From: UBA969 sp041694635
GTDB taxonomy: Bacteria; Planctomycetota; Planctomycetia; Gemmatales; Gemmataceae
NCBI GenBank assembly: GCA_041694635.1
Contig: JBDNHI010000143.1
Coordinates: 1 to 64,000, forward strand
Reading direction: 5' to 3'
DNA: 64,000 nucleotides
This document shows positions 35,219-43,088 of this stretch, piece after piece (within the stretch, counting starts at the first letter, position 1; each line of letters opens with the position of its first letter). Under the pieces are notes generated by a model. That model was not told the origin of the DNA. It was given only the letters and a program-made list of their open reading frames with translations, and made no database searches. A program made the position numbers and the translations under genes.

Positions 35219-37226
35219 GGTAATGAGTTTTTTGTGGATGATCCCGTTAATGCCACTAGTTGGCGGTTTGATAACTTTTTTAATCGGGCCAAAGGTACTG
35301 CGGTCTCAGGCTCATTTGCCTTGTATTCTTGCAGGTGTTGCTTCCTTTGCAATTTCTATCGTAGCACTTCTTGAAGTTTCAAAAGCGGCCTTTGCTGCTA
35401 ACCCAGAACTTTCTAACCCTGCTTCTGTTTCGATTACTTACTTTGAGTGGTTTCGTTCGGGTGATCCCAACCTTGTTGGCGACCATCTTCGTAAAGTAGG
35501 TTCTTTAAAAGCGGAGTTTAGTCTAAGGTTAGACCCTCTTTCATCTGCAATGGCCGTGATGGTAACTTTTTTAGGAACACTTATTGCGGTGTTTGCTACC
35601 GGTTATATGAGGGACCATCATAGTAAAGTTGAAGCTGGTTACTCAAGATTTTTTGCTTGTGTTTCGCTCTTTATTGGTTCAATGTTAATGCTAGTTTTGG
35701 CTGATAATGTATTAGTTCTTTACGCAGGTTGGGAAGGTGTTGGGCTTTGTAGTTATTTGTTGATTGGCTTTTGGTTTGAAAAAACATCTGCATCTTTAGC
35801 TGCAAGAAAAGCATTTCTAGTTACCCGTCTTGGTGATATTGCATTATTTATTGGCCTTGCTTTGCTTTGGATTTCCTCTGGATATAGGCTTGATTTCGAC
35901 GGTTTACTTAATTTGAAAAATTACGATTCGAGTGTTGGACTGGCTTGTTTTCTACTATTTATCGGAGCTTGTGGAAAATCAGCCCAATTCCCTCTCCATG
36001 TTTGGTTGCCTGATGCTATGGAAGGGCCAACCCCTGTTAGCGCCCTTATTCACGCTGCAACTATGGTGACTGCTGGAGTTTATTTGCTTGCTAGGTTTAT
36101 GCCATTATTTGCAACCGTTCCCGATGTACAAATGGTGGTAGTTGGGATAGGAACTTTTACTAGTTTACTTGCAGCTTTAATCGCTTTGACCCAAACAGAT
36201 TTGAAACGAATTCTTGCTTACTCCACGGTTAGTCAGTTGGGATATATGTTTATGGCATTGGGTTCGGGTATTAAAATGGAATCAGCTTTGCCAATGTTAG
36301 CAATAAGTGCAGCGATGTTTCATTTACTTACTCACGCATTTTTCAAAGGGCTGCTGTTCTTAAGTGCGGGAAGTGTTATGCACGCTATGCATCATGTAAT
36401 TGATTTAAGGCGAATTGGTGGACTAAGAAAAGTACTTCCTGTTACGCACCTTGCGTTCTTGTTTGGGGCACTTGCACTTGCTGGTATTCCGCCATTTGCT
36501 GGCTTCTGGAGTAAGGATGAGATTTTAAGTGTTGTTCACGAAGCTTCAAAATCTTCGAATTACCCTGAATATTATATTTTTATGTGGGCTGTGGGCATCT
36601 ATGTTGCATTCTTAACTTCCTTTTACACCTTTCGTGCTTATTTACTCGCTTTTTGGGGCGATTGTAAATTACCCGAGGAAGTGCATGGCGCAGCCCACGA
36701 ATCTCCTATTTCTATGACTTTACCTCTAATGATTATTTCTATTTTTGCAGTAGGAATCGGCTTTGCCCTTTCTAACCTTACACCCTTTTCTATTGAAGGA
36801 TTTTTATCAAAAATGCCAGGCTATGTTGTTCAAGTTGAACACCACCACGATTGGCTTACCGTTGGCTTTGCAACCGGAGCCGGGGTTGTGGGTTTATTTC
36901 TCGCTATTGCTTTTTATGGTAAGGGCGGAACTCTTTCTGAACAAACTCCTTTAAAAGCTAATTTTGCTATTGAACTTAGTAAAAATAAATTCTTCTTTGA
37001 TGAAATTTATAACAAAGTTATTGTTACCCCGCTAAATGTAACCTTTGTAATAGCTAAAGTTTTTGATCAGTATATCCTTGATGGCATAGTAGATTTAATT
37101 GCTCATTTTCCAAAAATGATTGCTCAATTGTTCCGACCTATTCAAAATGGATTGGTTCAGTTTTATGCCTTAGCAATGGTGTTGGCGGTGACTGTATTCC
37201 TGATAGCTCTAGCAAGATCGATGTAG
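35211..37226 (+). CDS. nuoL: NADH-quinone oxidoreductase subunit L
   Basis: Antiporter-like proton-pumping subunit with the long lateral helix. Conserved regions include YAGWEGVGLCSYLLIGFWFE, GKSAQFPLHVWLPDAMEGPT, PVSALIHAATMVTAGVYLLA and LTHAFFKGLLFLSAGSVMHA. Length is about 671 residues. The start at 35211 is chosen because AAGGGG lies nine bases upstream; the ATG at 35202 sits almost on that site, and 35223 is a further option. It overlaps the end of nuoK. Confidence 0.94.
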   Translation: MYEVMSFLWMIPLMPLVGGLITFLIGPKVLRSQAHLPCILAGVASFAISIVALLEVSKAAFAANPELSNPASVSITYFEWFRSGDPNLVGDHLRKVGSLKAEFSLRLDPLSSAMAVMVTFLGTLIAVFATGYMRDHHSKVEAGYSRFFACVSLFIGSMLMLVLADNVLVLYAGWEGVGLCSYLLIGFWFEKTSASLAARKAFLVTRLGDIALFIGLALLWISSGYRLDFDGLLNLKNYDSSVGLACFLLFIGACGKSAQFPLHVWLPDAMEGPTPVSALIHAATMVTAGVYLLARFMPLFATVPDVQMVVVGIGTFTSLLAALIALTQTDLKRILAYSTVSQLGYMFMALGSGIKMESALPMLAISAAMFHLLTHAFFKGLLFLSAGSVMHAMHHVIDLRRIGGLRKVLPVTHLAFLFGALALAGIPPFAGFWSKDEILSVVHEASKSSNYPEYYIFMWAVGIYVAFLTSFYTFRAYLLAFWGDCKLPEEVHGAAHESPISMTLPLMIISIFAVGIGFALSNLTPFSIEGFLSKMPGYVVQVEHHHDWLTVGFATGAGVVGLFLAIAFYGKGGTLSEQTPLKANFAIELSKNKFFFDEIYNKVIVTPLNVTFVIAKVFDQYILDGIVDLIAHFPKMIAQLFRPIQNGLVQFYALAMVLAVTVFLIALARSM

Positions 37227-37232
37227 TGTAAA

Positions 37233-38978
37233 ATGAGTCAATTAGTATTACTTCTGTTATTGCTTCCTCTGGTTGGTGGATTTGTTTCCCTACTGGTTAG
37301 GAATGTAGGTTTTGAGTTTAGTAGGAAGCTAGCATTAGGTTTTGTTCTATTGAGCCTTTTAATTTCGTTGAAGATAACTTGGGATTATTTTCCATTAATA
37401 GAAAATCATGCTGCTGCTATAGAAGAAAAAACTACTTTTGTGCCTATAGCGTCTAGTGTGACTGTTTTTGATCTAGTAAGAATTTCTCCACCTTCTGAGG
37501 CCCGTTCTGATACAGGTGCAATTCGTTTTTATATTGGCATCGATGGTTTAAATCTATTTTTGTTGCCCCTAACTTGCATCTTATTTACCGGATCTATTTT
37601 GGGTTCTTGGAATTCAATCAAGGAAAGAAGTCATAATTACTATGGATTATTGTTATTGCTCCAGTTCGCTACTCTTGGGGCTTTTTTAGCTTTTGACATT
37701 ATTCTTTTTTATGCATTCTTTGAATTAACCTTGATACCCTTACTATTTCTTATCGCAATGTGGGGTGGACCAAATCGTCAATATGCTTCTAAAAAAATAT
37801 TTGTTTATACCTTGGGTGGAGGCCTGACAACTTTATTAGGAATTATTGGTTTAGTTTCTGCTTTAAATCAAAACTCTATCGATGATCAATTAGAATCGTA
37901 CTTTACTTTTTCGATTCCAGAAATGGTTAAGGCAACCCACGATACTCAGATCGCTCTTAATAAAAAATTAGCGGAATCAAAGGCTGAACAAAATAATAAC
38001 GATGCGAGCTCGACATCAAATCTCGAACTGAATCAAGCAAAGGTTAAGTTTTGGTCAGTTACTCAAAAGTGGATTTTTGTACTTTTAACGATTGGCTTTC
38101 TTGTTAAGTTGCCTGCCTTTCCATTACATACTTGGCAGCCAACTGCCTATTTTGAAGCTCCAACGGGCGTAACGCTTGTACTGGCTGGAATTCTTGCAAA
38201 ATTAGGTGTTTATGGTTTTCTAAGGCTTTGTATTCCTTTGTTGCCTGTTCCTGCTTGGGAATTTGGAGCCTATTTGTTTTCAACTCTTGCTTTAATTTCT
38301 ATCTTATATGGTGCAGCCTGTGCGATTGTCCAAGATGATTTTAAAAGAATGCTTGCCTACAGTAGTTTTAGCCATTTGGGTTTTTGCCTTTTAGGTATTT
38401 TTGCTTTAAATGAGACTGGTTTAACAGGAAGTTATCTGCAGATGATTAATCACGGGCTCAATGTTGGAGCCCTTTTATTCGTTTGTGAATTGCTTTTAAA
38501 TAGATATGGCACAACTAAATTTAAGGACCTTCAAGGCTTAGCTAGTAAGCTCAAAATTCTTTCTGGAATAACAGTGTTTTTTGTGATGTGCAGCGTGGGA
38601 TTACCAGGGCTTAATGGTTTTGTAGGAGAGGTTATGTGCCTATTTGGTATGTTTGATACAAAAAACCCTGCTATCTCTGGTAAAATTATAGCTTCTATTT
38701 GCAGTTTTGGGATGTTGCTGGGAGCTTGGTATATGCTTTCAATGGTTATGAAAATATTTTTTGGCAAACTCTCTGAACCAGTATTCAAAAAAGATAATCC
38801 AGTTTCTGACCTTACTTTTATTGAAAAATCTTTCCTTTTTCCACTTGCCTCCTTATGCCTTTTGCTTGGGGTTTACCCCCAACCTATGATCGATTTGATT
38901 CGTCCAGAAATTCATTTGATTTCAAAATTAAATAATCAAGCTAATAATCAGGTTCCAATTGTTAATTTGGGAAAATAG
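37233..38978 (+). CDS. nuoM: NADH-quinone oxidoreductase subunit M with insertion
   Basis: Antiporter-like proton-pumping subunit. The key glutamate is Glu164 in LFYAFFELTLIPLLFLIAMW, and the lysine region is FLVKLPAFPLHTWQPTAYFE. Between these, at about residues 213-280, lies a hydrophilic Lys/Gln/Asn-rich stretch (ALNKKLAESKAEQNNNDASS) that lengthens a loop which is shorter in most NuoM proteins. Length is 581 residues against about 500. The ribosome site is weak. It starts six bases after nuoL. Confidence 0.94.
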   Translation: MSQLVLLLLLLPLVGGFVSLLVRNVGFEFSRKLALGFVLLSLLISLKITWDYFPLIENHAAAIEEKTTFVPIASSVTVFDLVRISPPSEARSDTGAIRFYIGIDGLNLFLLPLTCILFTGSILGSWNSIKERSHNYYGLLLLLQFATLGAFLAFDIILFYAFFELTLIPLLFLIAMWGGPNRQYASKKIFVYTLGGGLTTLLGIIGLVSALNQNSIDDQLESYFTFSIPEMVKATHDTQIALNKKLAESKAEQNNNDASSTSNLELNQAKVKFWSVTQKWIFVLLTIGFLVKLPAFPLHTWQPTAYFEAPTGVTLVLAGILAKLGVYGFLRLCIPLLPVPAWEFGAYLFSTLALISILYGAACAIVQDDFKRMLAYSSFSHLGFCLLGIFALNETGLTGSYLQMINHGLNVGALLFVCELLLNRYGTTKFKDLQGLASKLKILSGITVFFVMCSVGLPGLNGFVGEVMCLFGMFDTKNPAISGKIIASICSFGMLLGAWYMLSMVMKIFFGKLSEPVFKKDNPVSDLTFIEKSFLFPLASLCLLLGVYPQPMIDLIRPEIHLISKLNNQANNQVPIVNLGK

Positions 38979-39012
38979 TTTCATTTTTTTTTAGATTGGA
39001 ATTGGTGGATCA

Positions 39013-40653
39013 ATGACAGGACAGTTTTTGTTTATCGACTATGTTCAGTACTTGCTGCCCGAGATATTTTTATTCTCGTTAGCAAGCATAATGGTTTTTT
39101 TGGGACCATTTTTGAAAAAAAACTACCCTTGGTCTTTAATCACCACCGTTGGATTTTTTCTTGCATATTTACTGTTAATTTTAAAAAAACCAGATTTGCT
39201 TGATCATACTCAGTTGTTTTCAATTAATGTTCTTGATGATATGTATTCTAATTTTGTGCGCCATTTTGCCTTGGGAATGGGTATCTTTTTTGCTCTCTTG
39301 TTTTGGAATAATTCCAACTCGGACAATCAAAATAATCATGAAACTTTTGCCTTTTTAATCTTCCTTGTAGCTGGTTGTTCCATTGTTGGTTTAGCTAATG
39401 ACCTTGTTATTTTGTTTCTAGGGTTAGAACTTATTAGTATTCCTTCGTATGTTTTGCTTTATCTTTATGGAAATAAAAAACTTGCTGCCGAATCAGCTTT
39501 AAAATACTTTTTCCTTAGTATTTTTTCTTCTGGTTTACTTTTGTTCGGATTTAGCTACCTCTATGGAATTTCAGGAACTACTAACATTTCTGCAATTTCC
39601 GATGCTTTAATAAATGGGTTTCGGTTTAAATCTGCATCAGAATCTGACAACCAGTCTGCTCTTTTGTTTCTAATCCCAATGCTTGCAATCTTAGGTGGAT
39701 TAGGTTTTAAAATTAGTATGGTCCCCTTCCATTTTTATGCCCCAGATGTTTACCAAGGCACTAGTTATAGAATGTGTGCGCTCCTAGCTACAGTTTCAAA
39801 AGTCGCAGGTTTTGCATCTATTATTCGAATATTCGGTTTCGCTTTAGCCCAAGGTAGTTTTTCTGGTTCCTCTAAAACACTTGATAATATTTATGTTCTT
39901 TTTTGGATTTTAGCTGCTGTTACTATGACTATTGGAACTATTCTCGGTTTGTTGCAGCGTAATCTTCGAAGAATTCTTGCTTATTCCAGTATTGCTCATT
40001 CAGGTTATATTTTGGCTGGCATTGCTGTGGCCCCTAAGCTTGGTATTTCAACTGGTATTGATGGGATTGGTGCATCATTTTTCTATTTGTTTGCTTATTT
40101 TTTTGGCACCTTTGGGGTTTTTGCTGTCCTGGACGTTTTAGAAACTAAAGACAGACCCGTGGAAGATTGGGACGATCTTGCTGGAGTTGCTAGTCATAAC
40201 CCAATTCTTGCTGCTTGCTTAGCGGTTTTCCTATTTAGCTTGATTGGTATTCCTTTAACTGGTGGTTTCCTTGGTAAATTCTTTATCGTTTTTGGTTGTG
40301 CAAGTGTTCCATATGCTTGGGATGATGCGTTAAGCAAAGATTCACATAACTTGTTTTTGATATTAGGGATTATAGCATTTTTAAATGCTGCGGTAGGTTC
40401 TTGGTTATACCTAAGGATTTTATCAGGGATATATTTCAAGCCCGCGATGTGGCCTGATGCTGGTAAATCTTCTTTTCAACCAAGTTTTATTCCAATATTT
40501 GGTTGTGTCATTGTGACGGTAATTCTTGGTGTTAAACCAAATCTTGTAATAAATCTTGATTTGTTGAAAGGTTTGGGAAATCCCGTTATAAAAGCTTCAA
40601 AATTAAAAATAGAAGATTCTCAACCTTCTGACGTTTTAGTTTGGAAAAAGTAA
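39013..40653 (+). CDS. nuoN: NADH-quinone oxidoreductase subunit N
   Basis: Antiporter-like proton-pumping subunit next to NuoK. The glutamate is in LVILFLGLELISIPSYVLLY. The lysine region is GLGFKISMVPFHFYAPDVYQ, followed by GTSYRMCALLATVSKVAGFA, and the late helix has GIPLTGGFLGKFFIVFG. Length (546 residues) is slightly above normal. The stop overlaps the ATG of the next gene (TAATG). Confidence 0.95.
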   Translation: MTGQFLFIDYVQYLLPEIFLFSLASIMVFLGPFLKKNYPWSLITTVGFFLAYLLLILKKPDLLDHTQLFSINVLDDMYSNFVRHFALGMGIFFALLFWNNSNSDNQNNHETFAFLIFLVAGCSIVGLANDLVILFLGLELISIPSYVLLYLYGNKKLAAESALKYFFLSIFSSGLLLFGFSYLYGISGTTNISAISDALINGFRFKSASESDNQSALLFLIPMLAILGGLGFKISMVPFHFYAPDVYQGTSYRMCALLATVSKVAGFASIIRIFGFALAQGSFSGSSKTLDNIYVLFWILAAVTMTIGTILGLLQRNLRRILAYSSIAHSGYILAGIAVAPKLGISTGIDGIGASFFYLFAYFFGTFGVFAVLDVLETKDRPVEDWDDLAGVASHNPILAACLAVFLFSLIGIPLTGGFLGKFFIVFGCASVPYAWDDALSKDSHNLFLILGIIAFLNAAVGSWLYLRILSGIYFKPAMWPDAGKSSFQPSFIPIFGCVIVTVILGVKPNLVINLDLLKGLGNPVIKASKLKIEDSQPSDVLVWKK

Positions 40654-41630
40654 TGATTTCAGAAGGGATGATTAATTTCATTCTTGATAAATTTAGTGTT
40701 TTAGCCCCTCGTACCTTTAATAAAATTAAAACTTTTGGATTAAGTAACTCTACTGCTTGGAAAGTATTTGTATCTGTTGAACTTGTTTATGTATTAAAAG
40801 CTTATGATTGTAATTCTTTAGAAAATTTACGCTTATCTCATCGCTTAATGTTTCATACCTTTAAAAACGGATTTCATTTTCTTCCAAAAGTTGTTCAATC
40901 CAACGAAAATGATTCGGTGGTTTTTTATGGGGGTTATTATTGGGAACTTACAACTTGGATTGAAGGATCTGTACCAATTGTTTCAACAGAAAATCTTATT
41001 CAATCAGTTGAAAATTTAAGTAAATTTCATTCTGCAATAGATTGTTCAAATGTCAATTTTGGCGACGTTCCTTCGTGGAAAATTCGGCTTAATGAGATTA
41101 CTTGTAGTCGATTATCTTCTTTAATTGTTAAAAATCAAAAATCAAAAAATACACATATTTTAGAAAAAGCTTTTGAACTTCTAGCCTGGTGTTTAGAAGA
41201 GGTTCCTAAGATTTTACCCGATTCTTTGCCTCAATGTTTTATCCAGTATTGTTGGGGAGATGCTAGGCGTGAAAATGTTTTATTTCAGAATGATCACTTT
41301 GGTGGGTTTATAGATTTCTATTCTGCCAGGTTCGATTGTAAAGAAGTTGATGTGTCACGATTAATTTCAAGCTTTGCTTTAGATGACTATAAAATGTGGA
41401 AAGAAGGATTGGATGTATACCGAAATTTTCATGAAATCAATTATGTTATTTGTAGGAAACTTGATGTTTTAGGAGCAATAGTGGCATTAAAACGCTGGAT
41501 TTTGTGGTCTCAAGAAAGTGTTGAAGAAGATAAGGAAATTTTAAGGCTTCAAAGATTAGGCGAAGTTTTGCAAAGGGTACAAAAATGGAAAAAGAATGGA
41601 TCTTTGAAATCCATTCTTTTTTTTGATTGA
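40653..41630 (+). CDS. Aminoglycoside-phosphotransferase-like kinase coupled to nuoN
   Basis: Small-molecule kinase-like protein of 325 residues with the APH/choline-kinase fold. The catalytic loop reads CWGDARRENVLFQ, in the place of HGDLHxxNVLF; the Asp and Asn are kept and the leading His is Trp. The metal-binding loop is GGFIDFYSARFD, in the place of IDFxxA. An N-terminal lobe with WKVFVSVELVYVLKAY holds the likely ATP lysine. The substrate is unknown; real antibiotic resistance is unlikely in this context. The ATG at 40653 overlaps the nuoN stop. The 3' end contains the terminator described at 41594-41624. Confidence 0.7.
   Translation: MISEGMINFILDKFSVLAPRTFNKIKTFGLSNSTAWKVFVSVELVYVLKAYDCNSLENLRLSHRLMFHTFKNGFHFLPKVVQSNENDSVVFYGGYYWELTTWIEGSVPIVSTENLIQSVENLSKFHSAIDCSNVNFGDVPSWKIRLNEITCSRLSSLIVKNQKSKNTHILEKAFELLAWCLEEVPKILPDSLPQCFIQYCWGDARRENVLFQNDHFGGFIDFYSARFDCKEVDVSRLISSFALDDYKMWKEGLDVYRNFHEINYVICRKLDVLGAIVALKRWILWSQESVEEDKEILRLQRLGEVLQRVQKWKKNGSLKSILFFD
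41594..41624. terminator. Bidirectional intrinsic terminator inside a coding 3' end
   Basis: Arms GAATGGAT (41594-41601) and ATCCATTC (41609-41616) pair perfectly around a seven-base loop, followed by eight Ts (41617-41624). The upstream A-run extends the stem with the T-run. Read on the minus strand the same hairpin is followed by TTTTTCC, so it can also end the rplM-rpsI transcript. The element lies entirely within the last codons of the kinase-like gene, which stops at 41630. Confidence 0.9.
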
Positions 41631-41638
41631 AATAAAGT

Positions 41639-42097
41639 TTAACGCTTGGAGAATTGAAAACTCTTACGAGCACCTTTTCGGCCATATTTCTTTCGTTCCT
41701 TCATTCTTCCGTCACGAGTAAGGAATCCTGAATCACGAAGTTTTTTTGCCAAAGTAACAGGTGCACCAGTTTCATCAGTAGTGGCAGGTTCTTCAACTGG
41801 TACTATGCCAAACATAGTTTTAAGAGCTCGAGCAACCCCTTGACAGATGGCGCCAGCTTGGCCTGAAATCCCACCACCCTTGGTAGTGATGATCGCGTCA
41901 ATTCTTTTGACCATATCAGCAAGTATAATTGGACCAAGAACAAATTGCCTATCTTTTTCTTCGGTAAGATACTCATTAAGTTCTTTTCCATTAATGGAAA
42001 TTTTACCTGTACCTTCAAAAATTCTTACTCTTGCAACAGCAGTTTTTCTTCTACCAGTGCCCCAATAGGTTATTTTCTTAGACTTAGTTTCGGCCAC
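41639..42097 (-). CDS. rpsI: 30S ribosomal protein S9
   Basis: Small-subunit ribosomal protein whose C-terminal tail reaches the P-site tRNA. Family marks are YWGTGRRKTAVARVRIFEGT, GGGISGQAGAICQGVARAL and the basic end RKKYGRKGARKSFQFSKR. An inserted stretch (VPVEEPATTDETGAPVTLAK) before DSGFLTRDGRMKE makes it longer (152 residues) than the usual 130. The start is GTG at 42097 with GGAG eight bases upstream. It follows rplM by 20 bases, the normal pairing. Confidence 0.96.
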   Translation of the reverse strand: MAETKSKKITYWGTGRRKTAVARVRIFEGTGKISINGKELNEYLTEEKDRQFVLGPIILADMVKRIDAIITTKGGGISGQAGAICQGVARALKTMFGIVPVEEPATTDETGAPVTLAKKLRDSGFLTRDGRMKERKKYGRKGARKSFQFSKR

Positions 42098-42117
42098 AAT
42101 ATCATCTCCAGTAAAAA

Positions 42118-42549
42118 TTATACTTTAAATTCAACAGGTTGTTGGGCTTGATGTGGGTGTTCGGTACCCGCATAAATCTTAAGCTTAAGCAATTGCTTTC
42201 TACCCAATGGATTTTTCGGCATCATTCTTTTAACAGCTTCTCGAATGATACGGTCTGGATGGTCAGCAAGCCAATCTCTTGCGGAAGCGGATTTAAGACC
42301 ACCGGGATAATGGGTATACCACCGATAAACTTTGGTATTAACTTTGTTACCAGTAAACCGCAATTTTGAAGCGTTTAACACGACTACAAATTCACCAGTA
42401 TCGTGATGATGGGTAAATTCAGGTCTGTGCTTACCCCGCAAAAGATTAGCAATTTGCACGGCTAGTCTACCAACAACTTGATCAGTTCCATCAATAACAA
42501 GCCACCTTTTTTCAGGTTCTTGAGACGGCTTAGCCATATAACATTTCAT
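42118..42549 (-). CDS. rplM: 50S ribosomal protein L13
   Basis: Large-subunit ribosomal protein that binds 23S rRNA early in assembly. Marks include KRWLVIDGTDQVVGRLAVQI, LLRGKHRPEFTHHHDTGEFV and AVKRMMPKNPLGRKQLLKLK. The start at 42549 is chosen because GGAG lies six bases upstream; an ATG at 42576 in the same frame is inside the -10 region of the promoter described next, so it is probably upstream of the transcript start. Confidence 0.95.
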   Translation of the reverse strand: MKCYMAKPSQEPEKRWLVIDGTDQVVGRLAVQIANLLRGKHRPEFTHHHDTGEFVVVLNASKLRFTGNKVNTKVYRWYTHYPGGLKSASARDWLADHPDRIIREAVKRMMPKNPLGRKQLLKLKIYAGTEHPHQAQQPVEFKV

Positions 42550-42574
42550 ACAAATCTCCAAACTATAAAAAATC

Positions 42575-42602
42575 ATTTTATTTTAAGCTAATAAAATGTC
42601 AA
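42575..42602 (-). promoter_or_regulatory. Sigma-70 promoter of rplM-rpsI
   Basis: On the minus strand a perfect TTGACA (42602-42597) is followed after 16 bases by TAAAAT (42580-42575). The expected transcript start is near 42568, about 20 bases before the rplM ATG at 42549, which leaves room for the GGAG ribosome site. This is the best promoter match in the window. Confidence 0.65.
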
Positions 42603-42607
42603 TAAGC

Positions 42608-42626
42608 AATCAAATATTGTTTGATT
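42608..42626. promoter_or_regulatory. Palindrome upstream of the rplM promoter
   Basis: AATCAAA (42608-42614) and TTTGATT (42620-42626) form a perfect seven-base inverted repeat with a five-base spacer. It lies just beyond the -35 of the rplM promoter, where an activator or repressor dimer could bind. No regulator can be named. Confidence 0.35.
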
Positions 42627-43088
42627 TCTTTGATTACTTTAGTTCACCAGTATACCTTATCATTATCTTTTTATAATAATGTTGGATAAATAGCCATACA
42701 TTTTGCATAATAATTCATTGTGGTGTAAAGACTTAAGAATTGTGAGTTTTTGGGATAGAAGTATCTGGAATTTTGAAGCGAAGTTAAAATTTTGGCCCAA
42801 AAAAGCCAAAATAAAGGTTAAAGATTTATAAGAAGAGGTGAAGCTTTAAGCGTTTTTGGCTGTTTACGGTAATTTGTAAGGGAATATTTTATGCTTCTAA
42901 TTAAAATAGATTTTTTCCTTTTTTATTACTATAAACTTGCTTAATACAAAGTTTTTGGCTGATTAAGTCTCGCAGTAATTCTTACCTTTATTAATTAAGT
43001 ATTGTCTTCAAAAGTTCATTTCTATTTTGGATTAACCGTTAAATTTATTGCGGTTACACTCACTTTTAATTTAATAACAAGGTGAAAA
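42627..43088. other. Long non-coding stretch upstream of rny
   Basis: No gene of normal size is visible. It holds a perfect eight-base inverted repeat ATTTTGGC (42789-42796) with GCCAAAAT (42805-42812), and an AT-only hairpin TATTTTA (42885-42891) with TAAAATA (42902-42908) that is followed by a T-rich run from 42911. A tiny plus-strand frame of 17 residues at 42891-42944 has a fair AAGGGAA site before it, but is too short to call. AAGGTGAA just before 43089 is the rny ribosome site. A small RNA or a long rny leader would fit. Confidence 0.4.

Noticed and set aside
40653..41630. Antibiotic-resistance phosphotransferase
   Set aside because: Only the general fold motif is shared. The catalytic loop differs from known resistance enzymes, and the gene is fused to a housekeeping operon.
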